From NCBI GenBank assembly GCA_030407315.1, contig JALQPE010001052.1, forward strand, positions 1 through 46,311: a stretch of 46,311 nucleotides of DNA, read 5' to 3'. The notes beneath the pieces are model-generated. The model had not been told where the DNA came from, did no database searches, and saw nothing but the letters and a program-made list of their open reading frames with translations. Positions 21,923 through 31,079 of the stretch are shown here, piece by piece. This stretch comes from Asparagopsis taxiformis (Eukaryota > Rhodophyta > Florideophyceae > Bonnemaisoniales > Bonnemaisoniaceae). The translations under genes were made by a program, and so were the position numbers. Position 1 is the first letter of the stretch, and every line of letters begins with the position of its first letter.

Positions 21923-22719
21923 ATGACCAATACAAATCAATTACAAGCGAAGTTTATGATCTTAAGAAGCAATAAGGTTTTTGAACTTTTTGTGGTGGCC
22001 GTGATCATCGGCTCTGCGTTGCTGGTTGGAGCTAAAACTTATGATCTGCACCCGCTGGCTCTAACGATTGTTAGTTGGTTAGACCACTTAATTACGGCTT
22101 TCTTTCTTGCAGAAATAACTATTCGCTTCCTAGGTGAAGAGAACAAGCGCAACTTCTTTAAAAATCCTTGGAATGTATTCGATACGCTGATTGTGACTAT
22201 TAGCCTGGTCCCTATCGATAACAGCGATATGGCTCTAGTTGCTCGACTAGTTCGTGTGTTTCGAGTGCTACGAATGGTATCGATCATCCCCGAACTACGA
22301 ATGCTACTTATTCACTTGTTAAGGCACTGCCTCAGCTCGGGTACGTTTTACTTTTATGTTCATCATTTTTATGTATACGGTGCAGTTGGTAGCACTCTGT
22401 CTCGAGTATCAATTCTGATCTATGGGGGGATATATCCGTTTCTTTATTGACTTTATTCCGAGTCATGACGTTTGAAGACTGGACAGACATAATGTACGAA
22501 ACAATGGAGATCTACCCTTTAAGTTGGATCTATTATTTGACGTTCATTTTTTTCACTGCCTTTGCCTTCCTAAACATGGTAATTGGGATCGTTGTCAAGT
22601 AATGAACGATGAACATGAAAAAGTGCTAAAACAGAAGGCAATAGATGCCCATGAACCTACCATCGCGGACCCTACATAGACAACTCGAAGAGGTTAAGCG
22701 ACTAATCGAGCGAAATTAA
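21923..22719 (+). CDS. Bacterial voltage-gated-type ion channel (Ion_trans, frameshifted)
   Basis: A single-repeat six-helix channel of about 265 residues. Helices S1-S3 lie in VFELFVVAVIIGSALLVGA, LDHLITAFFLAEITIRF and FDTLIVTISLVPI. S4 is the arginine ladder ARLVRVFRVLRMVSIIPELR, the voltage sensor. After shifts near 22340-22440 the pore segment reads LFRVMTFEDWTDIMYE, with the acidic selectivity-filter position FEDW. S6 is LTFIFFTAFAFLNMVIGIVV, and the end is a coiled coil (RQLEEVKRLIERN). It belongs to the family of bacterial Na+ channels and relatives; ion selectivity is not proven. I chose the ATG at 21923 over 21884. It is a homologue of the remnant at 21468-21712 in inverted orientation. 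Confidence 0.85.
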
Positions 22720-22990
22720 TTCAGGTAGTTGTGAAGAGTTACACATCACGGCACCTCTGCTTAATAGCTGGAATGATGTCTGTTACACCAGGGTATCAAT
22801 ATGATTGCCGATAGCACCGGAGGTAACTACCTGACGAGATGAAGGAGGTTTCGAATCAGCTCCAGCACTCTCATGAAGCTTTGTAAAATCTCAGCGTTTG
22901 TGCGTGGGCTCGATCATGAACTCTTTTGGCTGGAGACACTGATTCAAACGTGCTTATTACTGTACTTATCTGCATCTACTTTTACCGTAT
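22720..22990. other. Intergenic region, no gene recognised
   Basis: About 270 bases between convergent genes. On the minus strand there are short open pieces, but I could not link them into a known protein. It may be gene debris. Confidence 0.35.
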
Positions 22991-23494
22991 TCACGCTAAT
23001 TGACGAATGTAATTGAGATAGGTAACTGCATCTCTGATGTCAAATAGAAATGAGAAGATCATTGCACCTAACATTGCTCCGGACCAGATCCGATAGACCA
23101 ATTGTTCAGATGAGTCTGCAAAAGGCCTTTAACGAAAATAAAAGCACTGCTGGAGTCCAGAAACCAGATGCATGATTGCTATGGATCCCCCAAATAGGGC
23201 AATCCCATTGATTCAAATAGGATACGTCCCGTTGATACTGACACTATAAATCCGCCAAACGCCCACAGAACTAACGGGTGTTTCTTCACATAAGAAGCCC
23301 AGAAAAAAACATAAACATCAGAAATCCAAGCCAAATTTTACCCATAGCGGTGCTTGTGAACGCCCGTCAGCGTCAAATATCTCCAGTGCTCCGTGTCCAT
23401 GCTCGTATAGGACCTCCGCTCCCATTGCGTTTGCACTGAATACAAACGTAATAAATGCCCCTACAGCTGCAATAGCTTTTCGGTTTAGGTTCAT
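22991..23494 (-). CDS. Hypothetical four-helix membrane protein (frameshifted)
   Basis: From the ATG at 23494 the frame reads MNLNRKAIAAVGAFITFVFSANAMGA, a signal peptide or first helix, then an extracytoplasmic segment VLYEHGHGALEIFDADGRS. Hydrophobic helices follow: IWLGFLMFMFFWASYV, LVLWAFGGFIVSVSTG, a third with IAIMHLVFWTPAVLLFSLKAF and a fourth near the end (GAMLGAMIFSFLFDIRDAV), finishing LNYIRQLA. Restoring about five single bases gives one protein of about 165 residues. I do not recognise the family. It lies downstream of the HIBADH-type gene in the same direction, separated by about 65 bases. Confidence 0.6.
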
Positions 23495-23558
23495 CTTTAT
23501 TTTTTTCTCTTGGTGTACGTAAACGAAAGCTATTAAGAATAGAGTTCGGCGACAGCAC

Positions 23559-24388
23559 TCATATTGAGGTGCCCCATATCTCTTCGATTGCTGCTTCGAA
23601 TTGTTTCATGGCTGCCTCAATAATGGGTACCCCGCCCTTCCATCAGCGGCGTCCAACGCGTATCCAAGGTCTTTTTCTATCAAGTCGATCGTGAACATAG
23701 GACGGTAGTCCTGATCAATCATTGAAGAGGAGACCCAAGATGCCAAAGGGCTCCATGACGATGTAGAAGAAACTGCCTTGACAATTTCAGCAGGATTTAC
23801 ATTTTGCTTTTTCAGAATGCCAAAAGCTCTGCGAGGGTAGCCACCTGAATACCCAACAAGGTATTGGTGAACAATTTGGTCATCGCAGCAGTGCCAACGT
23901 CTTTTGAATAATGGAGCGTTGACCCCATATTATTAGTAATTCTTCACATCGATTAAATGTTGTTTTTTTGCCTGCAACAAAAAACACCAGGTCCCCTGCT
24001 TCAGCATGAGGACGGGAGCCTGAAACCGGTGCTTCCAAGAATTCGATATTTAAGGCGCTCGCGTTTGTAGCTAGTGTCTGTGTCCACTCGATAGATAAAG
24101 TGGAACTGTCGATCGCAATTGCATTGGATTTCATTCCGAGAAATGCGCCATTTGGTCATCCAGCCATACTGACCGAGAAGCTTCATCATCACGAACCATC
24201 GCAATAACAAAGTCGGCTTTTTCAGCCGCTTGCCTTGGGCTATCTGCCCATGAAGCTCCCGCCTCTATCAGCGGCATAGCGCGATCTCGAGTTCGATTCC
24301 AAACTGTTACTGGATACCCGGATTTCATAAGGTTGAGCACCATACGAGCACCCATGGCACCTAGCCCCAAAAAGGCTACTCGTTCCAT
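23559..24388 (-). CDS. 3-hydroxyisobutyrate dehydrogenase-like NAD(P) oxidoreductase (frameshifted)
   Basis: Beta-hydroxyacid dehydrogenase family. The N-terminal Rossmann motif is VAFLGLGAMGARMVLNLMKSG (glycines of GLGAMG), and NR at about residue 31 (VTVWNRT) suggests NADP preference. The substrate-binding motif is seen as EFLEAPVSGSRPHAEAGDLVFFVAG (family DAPVSGG). The tail near 23570 reads IIEAAMKQFEAAIEEIWG. About 275 residues after joining frames. The substrate could be 3-hydroxyisobutyrate, a tartronate semialdehyde or another short hydroxyacid. I chose the ATG at 24388, since similarity begins there. Confidence 0.82.
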
Positions 24389-24442
24389 AGTTTTTCTCTT
24401 GTTGTTTAAGCAATGTGGTTGAAGCAGGAAAGTATTAGGTAC

Positions 24443-24482
24443 TAGACTATGGCCACTGCGTATACATGCGGACCATAGTCTA
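24443..24482 (-). terminator. Hairpin at the end of the AhpD-like gene
   Basis: A perfect 10-bp inverted repeat, TAGACTATGG and CCATAGTCTA, separated by 20 bases. It includes the stop codon of the upstream gene. No long T run follows, so it is only a possible terminator. Confidence 0.45.
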
Positions 24483-25050
24483 TACAGAGCCAGACTTAGG
24501 CAGTCTTTTCCAGGCAAACTTTTCAAAGACTTGATCGACAGGAGTCTCAGCAAAGTGGTTTACATAATTGCTCATCACTTTTTGAGCCAATCCCAGAGTG
24601 ATTTCCAACAAGTGCTGTTGGGTGTAGCCAGCCTCATAGAAAGTTTCCAGATCTTCGCTAGTAAGTTGCCCACGCTTACGTAACATGGCTAGTGTAGTGT
24701 CATGCAGAATCTGCAGTTTTGCTTGTTGGCATGCTGCTTTGATTTCTCAACGCTTCAGTTAATTCAGGATCAACCTTCATCATGTGGGCAATCCCTGTGT
24801 GGGCTGGCACACAGTAATGGCAGCCATGCTCGACATTGATGGTTTGCCAGACAACAGTCAGTTCTTCTTCGTCGAAAGATGTTTCCTGAAATAGCTGATG
24901 CAGTAGCTGATAACCTTCGAGCAACTGAGGGGATTCAGCCATAACCGCATGTAAACCCGGAATCATGCCAAATGCCTTTACGGATTTTTCCAGTAGAGGC
25001 TTGCTCTGTTCAGGTGCAGTATCAATAGTATGTAGTTTGAAAGTGCTCAT
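24480..25050 (-). CDS. Carboxymuconolactone decarboxylase / AhpD-like protein (one frameshift)
   Basis: About 190 residues starting MSTFKLHTIDTAPEQSKPLLE. The AhpD signature is clear: EHGCHYCVPAHTGIAH (about residue 74) has the redox CxxC and the downstream His, in the usual E-x-x-C-x-x-C-x-x-x-H arrangement. The C-terminal half (LTSEDLETFYEAGYTQQHLLEITLGLAQKVMSNYVNHFAETPVD) is the second half of the helical fold, in another frame joined near 24690-24720. Such proteins act as alkylhydroperoxidases or decarboxylases and are frequent in catabolic clusters. Neighbours are an SDR and other thioredoxin-fold proteins. Confidence 0.88.
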
Positions 25051-25204
25051 TGTATTTCCTTCTAATATGTCTCGCCAAAGCCATGTTTAGTTGATGTTAG
25101 AAACTATCTCCGTTTTGCTTTCCACTAAGAGTAAGTGCAATACGGTGGTAGCTATTCAATAGCCAATGCTTAAAGATCATGTATTACAAAAATGCTGTTC
25201 TTGG

Positions 25205-25935
25205 TTATTCCGAAAAGTCGGCCAGAACAATGGACTCACTGAAACCTTTGTAGGCAGCTTCAAATTGTTTTGCCATCGCATCAGGGAAGAGGTGAAAATC
25301 GCCTGCGGCCAACGCATCGACAATACCTTCCGATACGGATTCCGGAGACTCTGCTTCTTCAAATCCTGCTTCGTCTCCCATATCTGTAGCAATCGGACCT
25401 GGGTGCACGCTAAGTACCACCACTCCCTCTTACCTAAGTCTTCTCGTAACCCTTGTGTCAGAGTGTAAGAAGCGGCTTTAGATGCAGAATAAGATGCAAA
25501 GTCGTTGAAGTTGCGCAGGGAAGCTACGGAGTTAAGCTGCACCAAAGCACCTTGATTGCGTTCCAGAGTATTAGCAAATGCACGTGCAACGCGCAGTAAC
25601 CCCAACACATTGACATCAAGTTCCTTTGAAAAGGCCTCTTCAATGTTTTCACTTAACGGTGTAGAGGGGATCAAAACACCTGCGTTGTTCACCACCACAT
25701 CAACGTCTGATGCTTGTTGAGCAAGACGTTGAACAGAATCTCCATCAGTAACATCCGCTTGAACAGTGACGACTTTTGTCCGAACTTTTCTTCCAAATGC
25801 CGAGCAGAGTCAGGATTTCTAACGGCCAGATAAACTTTTCGGCACCATGATTAATGAAGCTCTCCACAATGGATTGACCGATGCCTCGGTTAGCCCTGTC
25901 ACCAGGGCAGTCTTATTCTCAATAGAGAAACTCAT
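25205..25935 (-). CDS. SDR family oxidoreductase (frameshifted)
   Basis: Short-chain dehydrogenase of about 240 residues. The start MSFSIENKTALVTG at 25935 leads into the cofactor glycine motif GANRGIGQS after one restored base. VVNNAGVLIP is the NNAG motif. The catalytic Ser lies in QLNSVASL, and YSASK holds the Tyr and Lys. The end DAMAKQFEAAYKGFSESIVLADF is close to the stop at 25205. It faces the FrnE-like gene across 208 bases that contain two palindromes of the TetR type. The substrate is unknown. Confidence 0.87.
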
Positions 25936-26013
25936 AATAAAACTGTTTATAAAGTGCTTTGTTCCCTTAACAGAGCCTTTGGAATGGCTTGTTAAAACTT
26001 ATTCACAAACAAC

Positions 26014-26063
26014 TTGAACGATCGTTACGGAATCATTATAGTCAAAATGAACGAACGTTCAAT
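26014..26063. promoter_or_regulatory. Pair of TetR-type palindromes between the SDR and FrnE-like genes
   Basis: The first is TTGAACGATCGTTAC at 26014-26028, the second ATGAACGAACGTTCAAT at 26047-26063. Both follow the pattern TGAAC-N4-GTTCA. The same pattern occurs twice upstream of the TetR gene at 32874-33450, suggesting that this regulator also acts here. Confidence 0.6.
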
Positions 26064-26143
26064 AGATATTTTATTTTTATTGCTCTCTAGTGAAAACTAG
26101 ATAAGTCGAATCCTTACAGAACAGATAAGACGGACAATCTCTT

Positions 26144-26800
26144 ATGCAAAAAATCAAAATCGATATCATCTCTGACGTGGTATGCCCTTGGTGTATCGTT
26201 GGATACAAACACTTGGAAGCAGCCATCATAGAGTTGGGGTTGGCAGATAATATTGAGATTGACTGGCATCCTTTGAACTTAATCCTGATATGCCTGAAAG
26301 CGGTGAAAACCTACGTGACCATGTGGCTAGGAAATACGGCGCATCCCTCGAAGACAGTAACAAAGCTAGAACCAATATCTCCCGATTAGGAAAAGAACAC
26401 GGTTTCATCTTTGACTATTTTGAAGAGATGAAAATGGTCAACACACTGGATGCCCACGTGCTCCTCGAGTACGCCAAAGAGCAGGGTTGCCAAACCCAAT
26501 TAAAGTTACGTCTGTTTAAAGCTTTTTTCAGTGAACGGAAAGACATTTCGGATCGAGATGTGCTGCTGAATGAAGTGACTCAGGTCGGGATGGACCATCA
26601 CAAGCTAAATTACGATTAACCCATTATGAGAACAGAAAACGGTTCGATCCAAAGAATCCTACTGGCAAGAGTTGGGAATTAGCGGAGTACCTACAATGAT
26701 TTTCAATCATGAATCGGTATTGGTCGGTGCTCAACCCGTAGAAAACTACCACCAATTACTGTCAGAGTTGATAACCAAAGAAGGTAAAAAGACAGCTTAG
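26144..26800 (+). CDS. FrnE-like DsbA family oxidoreductase (frameshifted)
   Basis: Thioredoxin-fold protein with the motif DVVCPWC at residues 10-16 (CPWC active site), as in the cytoplasmic FrnE group. The helical insert follows (LRDHVARKYGASLEDSNKARTNI, then NTLDAHVLLEYAKEQG). The C-terminal part has the cis-proline region GISGVPTMIFNHE-like (GVPT at about 26690) and VLVGAQPVENYHQLL. There is no signal peptide. FrnE relatives act on disulfides in stress or as polyketide-linked thiol isomerases. About 217 residues; two or three shifts. Confidence 0.87.
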
Positions 26801-26851
26801 TTTGTTATCAAGATACAATTTTGGAGTGATTTTTATGATTTAGGCGCTGCA

Positions 26852-27602
26852 TTAATTGGCAAGCTGCCTAACCTGTGCAGGCGTACGTTGATAGTATTGA
26901 CTGAAGGCTCGACTAAGCGCTTCCTGGCTACTGTATCCGTATCGATGGGCAACCGTTTTTACTCGATCACCTTTCTCTAAATCCTGGTGGGCAAGGGTCA
27001 GTCTCCATTCTCGAAGATATTGAGCGGGAGTCTGGCCCACGCTTGTTTTGAAACATTCCATAAATGGCTGCGAGATAAGCCGGCTACAGCGGCAAGGTCT
27101 TCGACGTGCCAGTCGAATTCAGGACGATCATGGATCGCGACAATCGCTTTGCAAATTCGATTGTCAGCCAGACCAGCAATCAATCCGGTCTTACTGGCGT
27201 TATCCTGTATAACCTGTCTCAGCAACATAATGACCAAAACTTCAATTAATCGCTTCAATGTAGTCCGTCGGCCGCATTTTGATCCTCTATTTCCTCCAGA
27301 ATCAGATGGCACAAATCGCTTAACGACCCCCTTCTTCTATCGGTACGGAGATAAAATCCGGTAGAGCTCTGGAAAACGGATTGGTGCGTCCTCCTAATCG
27401 AACAGAAGCTCCAACAAAAACCTGTTCTGAAAGAATTGAAACCCTCACACCCCTAGTGCTAGAAGGCCAAAAGTCGATTCGAGATAGGGATCGATTTTCT
27501 GTATCACCTATCAAGCATAAATTGCCTCTTGTAATTCAGTATTAACCACGGCTTGTAGTTCAAACGAGCAACAAGTGCTGATAGGCGATCGGTTTTGGTC
27601 AT
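26852..27602 (-). CDS. AraC-family regulator with a cupin-type N-terminal domain (frameshifted)
   Basis: The start at 27602 gives MTKTDRLSALVARFELQAVVN. A beta-strand-rich ligand part follows (IDFWPSSTRGVRVSILSEQVFVGAS), like the AraC_N/cupin_6 type. The C-terminal half holds the double helix-turn-helix: HVEDLAAVAGLSRSHL, the truncated PAQYLREWRLTLAHQDLEKG and VAHRYGYSSQEALSRAFSQYYQRTPAQVRQ, which is the conserved second HTH. At least three shifts. It is convergent with the FrnE-like gene and divergent from the isomerase gene at 27842, and is a likely regulator of one of them. Confidence 0.87.
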
Positions 27603-27841
27603 CTGTAACCTTTCGAATAAAAGTGATTAGCCCAAAAAACGGACTATTTATCATATAAAGCGGACTTATATCTTACATTATGCCGCAACATTGTCTCTAT
27701 CGTTCTGTGATCATACCTTCCTAGCTCATCAAATATTTAGGTATGTGGTGGCAAAAGACCATTAAAGAACACAGAGATCGCAAGGTTCAACCTTACTAAT
27801 TTGTTCTCATTCAACGACAATATTTTTGGAGTCTAACAGCC

Positions 27842-28426
27842 ATGGGCAAGACCATTGACTACTTCTACACAAGCATTTCCCCCTACTTATTTAGGCCATA
27901 CAGCGTTTATCGAGACCTCGACGAGTACAGGGGCCAACGTTAACTTCAAGCCAGTAAAACTAGGCCAGGTATTCGCTAACTCTGGTGCTACCCCGCTTCC
28001 CCAGCGACCCACCTGCCGGTTGGAGTATCGTTTGCTGGAAATCAATCGTGGGGCTAAAAAGCGTGGTTTACCTGTTAATGATCAACCTGCTCACTTCCCT
28101 ACCGATCCCAGTTTGGCTGACCGTTGCGCTATCACACTTCAGCAAATGGGAGCTAATACGGGAGACTTCGTTGGCCTAGTCCTATCGGCTTGCTGGTCTC
28201 AGGAAAAGACATAGCAGATGAACAAGTTGTTCGAGGTCTCTTAAACGAAATTGGAGTAGACGCAGAAGAGGTTATTGAGAAAGCTGGAACCTCTGAAATA
28301 GAAGCGATCTACGACAACAATACTGCCGAAGCTGTCGAACAAGGTGTCCTAGGGGCTCCGTCCTATTTTCTGGAAGGAGAACAGTTCTGGGGACAAGACC
28401 GGATCGAACTGCTGTCCGATGCATGA
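27842..28426 (+). CDS. 2-hydroxychromene-2-carboxylate isomerase-like DsbA-family protein (frameshifted)
   Basis: Kappa-GST/DsbA-like fold. The beginning MGKTIDYFYTSISPYL carries the conserved F-x-S-P-Y motif with the catalytic-type Ser. LEINRGAKKRGLP and the C-terminal ADEQVVRGLLNEIGVDAEEVIEKAG, GVLGAPSYFLEGEQFWGQDRIELL are typical; GAPSYF is the cis-proline motif. Family members use glutathione to isomerise 2-hydroxychromene-2-carboxylate in naphthalene breakdown, but most relatives have unknown substrates. About 194 residues; shifts near 27885, 28005 and 28190. Confidence 0.87.
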
Positions 28427-28579
28427 AATAACTAATCACAATCAAGTAGACTGCATGCCTTGTTGCTATTCACGAAAATGAATAGAACATCTAGGATGCA
28501 GTCTCTAGTCTGTTCAAATTTCGGCGTTCCTATCTATAGATGATTAAAAGTTGTGTTCACTTTTATCGAACCTGGCCTT

Positions 28580-28888
28580 TTAAACAGCAGATTCAGGGAA
28601 AAACTTTTTAAAGGCTTCACCGTAATTCTTGCGTAAACACCCGCAGTTACATAGGGATCTGTTTCGCCCACTCCTGAGCTTCTAAAAGTGACCCAAATTC
28701 CGCCACGATTAAACTACCACTAAATCCGGCTGCCCTGGATCTTCAAAGTCATTGGCAGGATGAGGGCCTGCGATCAGCAATCGACCTTGTAGTTTCATCT
28801 GCTGCAATCGCGCGATATGTAATGGCCTAGCCTCCATTCTTTTTTCTAAGCTGTTCTTAATATCTTCGCAAATGATTGCGTAATACAT
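28580..28888 (-). CDS. YciI family protein (one frameshift)
   Basis: Starts MYYAIICEDIKNSLEKRMEARPLH at 28888 and contains ARLQQMKLQGRLLIAGPHPAND, the YciI/YCII domain with its conserved His and Asp. After one shift near 28710 it ends with GSLLEAQEWAKQDPYV and VTVKPFKKFFPESAV. About 100 residues, normal for the family. The fold is ferredoxin-like, related to muconolactone isomerases. The enzymatic role is generally unknown. Confidence 0.85.
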
Positions 28889-28931
28889 GGACTGATCCTT
28901 GAAATGCAATGGAATTATTAAATAACAAAAA

Positions 28932-28970
28932 CGAAAAAAGCTCTGACATTCAAATCAGAGCTTTTGGATT
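28932..28970. terminator. Hairpin overlapping the end of the haloacid dehalogenase gene
   Basis: AAAAGCTCTGA and TCAGAGCTTTT form an 11-bp stem around an eight-base spacer. On the minus strand it is followed by a T run (complement of the A-rich 28920-28940), so it probably ends the dehalogenase transcript. Confidence 0.75.
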
Positions 28971-29664
28971 AAGAGACCAATTGTTACGAGTTAGAGTATT
29001 CTCGGATTTGCTCCCCGTTTTTTCGAGTGAGCTGACAATCAGGTTTGGCTCCACTTCCCAATCATCAAACAGCGCAGTGTCGCTCCGCTTTACCCAGACC
29101 GCATTCATACCAAATGTACGAGCACCAATCACGTCAAATGGGTTGCTGGAGATCAACCAGGTGTCTTCTTTCGATCTGCCACAGCGTCGCAAAAAGTATT
29201 CGTACGTTGCGGGATTCGGCTTGAAGGTCTCCAGGTCATCGACACTGACGATACCTATCAAAAAGTCTTCAATCTTTGATGACTTCAGAAGCTTTTGCAC
29301 CGCAGCCTCTGTGCCATTTGAAAAGCATAGGGTCGGAAATCATATCGACTGAGTTTTGCGAGCCCTTTTAGACTATCTTCAAAGGCTGGAAGCTCACCGT
29401 ACAGAGACATCAGCTCAGCTTTATGCTCTTCAGAAATGATCACTTGATGCAATTCACAGGCGTACTCCAAAGCGCTGCGTGTGCACTCTGAAAAAGGTTG
29501 TAATGTTCATCAGGCCTCGGCGGAATGAGTACTCCAGCTGTTTTCTCACGCCAAGTGTTCGACAAAGCAACGGCTTTGTCTCCGACAAGCTCTTCGAGTT
29601 GCTTAAGCAGGCCATGGGTATTAATCAGTGTACCGTATACATCAAATGCCAGAGCAATAGTCAT
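28950..29664 (-). CDS. Haloacid dehalogenase, type II (L-2-haloacid dehalogenase family, frameshifted)
   Basis: HAD-superfamily hydrolase of about 235 residues. The nucleophile Asp lies in FDVYGTL (residue 8). SNG in YAFSNGTEAAVQ appears after one restored base. The lysine is in DDLETFKPNPATYEYFLR, and SSNPFDVIGARTFGMNAVWV matches the S-S-N-x-x-D motif that is diagnostic for type II haloacid dehalogenases. The conserved arginine segment (TWREK) is present but the part after it is out of frame. I chose the ATG at 29664, not 29679, because GGGAGAG lies at a good distance upstream. It is divergent from a TetR gene with two palindromic operators between them. Activity on true haloacids is inferred from motifs. 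Confidence 0.87.
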
Positions 29665-29714
29665 AGAGTTCTCTCCCATCAGTCCAGTGTTCCCTTACGT
29701 AAGGGATAAACAAT

Positions 29715-29759
29715 TTGTACTAACTAGTACAATATGCATTTAATGTACTAGCTGGTACA
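29715..29759. promoter_or_regulatory. Two tandem palindromic operators between the dehalogenase and TetR genes
   Basis: TTGTACTAACTAGTACAA at 29715-29732 and TGTACTAGCTGGTACA at 29744-29759 share the half-site TGTACTAG. Their centres are 28 bp apart. They lie between the divergent starts (29664 and 29790), as expected for autoregulation and repression of the dehalogenase by the neighbouring TetR protein. Confidence 0.75.
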
Positions 29760-29789
29760 ATATCTGTCAACATTGATTTGGGAACGGTT

Positions 29790-30360
29790 ATGGCAAAGCG
29801 AAAACAATTTGATGAATCAGCCGTGCTGATGCTGATCGCGGAGCACTTTTGGAAGCACGGCTATCAGGCGACTCGTGTAGACCAGTGGCAGCGCTAACCG
29901 GTTTGACAAAAACTAGCATTTACAATGCCTTCGGAAACAAAGAGTCATTGTTTCTTCGTGTCATCGAGTTCTACCTTGAACAAGGGTTAAACTTGAAATA
30001 CCGACGTTTGGATAGCAGTAAATCTCTGGCTGACAATTTGGAAGAACTGTTTGAACTGTCTTTCTCAGAAACAGCTAATCGGCAGCTAACCTATGGCTGC
30101 CTACTAATTAACAGCATTATTGAACTAGCGAGAAACGAACCTAATTGTACGAAGAGGTAACAACCCGGTATGACCAGGTCCGAGATGAACTGAGAAGCTT
30201 TTTTTCTGAATACGTTGATAGTGGCAGAATCGTTCAAGGGATAGACAGCGAAGAACTTACCGATCTTTTTATGACCTTTGTTCAGGGCCTTAGAGTACAG
30301 TCCCGAAATCTTAATTCGGAAACTTCGTTAAAGCGTGCCATCAAAACATTCTACGATTGA
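29790..30360 (+). CDS. TetR family regulator (frameshifted)
   Basis: About 190 residues. The start MAKRKQFDESAVLMLIAEHFWKHGYQATR is the first helix of the DNA-binding domain; after one shift near 29885 the HTH continues PVAALTGLTKTSIYNAFGNKESLF. The ligand domain (LADNLEELFELSFSETANRQLTYGCLLINSIIELA) is of the TetR_C type and continues in a second frame to VQSRNLNSETSLKRAIKTFYD. It is divergent from the type II haloacid dehalogenase and is its likely repressor. Confidence 0.88.
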
Positions 30361-30395
30361 TACGCTCCATTGAGGTTTCCTAAAACATCTGTGCG

Positions 30396-30426
30396 ATTGG
30401 TGGCTAGAGAGTCTCTAGTCACCAAT
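30396..30426. terminator. Long hairpin between the TetR gene and the isomerase gene
   Basis: ATTGGTGGCTAGAGA can pair with CTCTAGTCACCAAT with one mismatch. No T run is visible, so it may be a convergent-gene stem rather than a classical terminator. Confidence 0.45.
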
Positions 30427-30464
30427 AGGTACCTTAGAGTCTGTATTAAAAATGCTATGGCTCT

Positions 30465-31040
30465 TTAATTGCCCACGCCTTTCAACCCATTCCACCGGTC
30501 TTGACCGAAGAACAGCTCACCGTTGACAATCATGGTCGGAGCTCCAAAAACACCTTTGTTAACGGCGTCCTCTGTAGCAGAGATCAGGCTGACTTAAATT
30601 CAGACTGAGTCATTGCCTCCATCGCAACTGCGGCATCGATTTCGGAATTATCAACACCTTCCAAGACTTCTTTGGAAGAAAGATCCTTTTCGTCCACCCA
30701 AGCAGCTGGGAACATCACCCGGTTATACTCTTCAATCTGGTTGCTCGAGCGCGCCAGAGAGCGCCCCTCATGGCATTGACGGTGCTAACACAAAGTGCGG
30801 ATTTAGTTTAAAAGGAATGTTGTAGTGATCAGCACAGCGAGTAAAATCCCTTTTGAACCATTCCCATTTGCGGTACTGCGGCAGGTGCTGCATTTCCGCT
30901 ACCTTTTAAAACACCACCAACAGAATCGGTTTGTAGTTAATAACTGCACCTGTACGCTCACCCATTTCGGCTAACCTGACACACGCAAAATAGGACGCAG
31001 GACTAATAAAGTCATAGTAGAAATCGATGGTCTTTTTCAT
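30465..31040 (-). CDS. Second 2-hydroxychromene-2-carboxylate isomerase-like protein (frameshifted)
   Basis: The start at 31040 gives MKKTIDFYYDFISPASYFACVRLAEM, with the F-x-S-P-x-S/A-Y motif. The middle reads LPQYRKWEWFKRDFTRCADHYNIPFKLNPHFVL. The end VFGAPTMIVNGELFFGQDRWNGL is the conserved cis-proline segment (GAPT). About 190 residues; three or more shifts. It is a distant paralogue of the protein at 27842-28426 and may handle a different substrate. It is cotranscribed with the SDR upstream (31792-31080), only 39 bases apart. Confidence 0.87.
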
Positions 31041-31079
31041 AATCATCTAAACCCATTATTTTTGTATTTGAAGATCTAA

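Noticed and set aside
21468..22719. Fold-back (inverted duplicate) sequencing chimera at the ion-channel pair
   Set aside because: The two copies differ strongly at the DNA level while keeping protein similarity, so they are separate genes. A join of two genomes remains possible.
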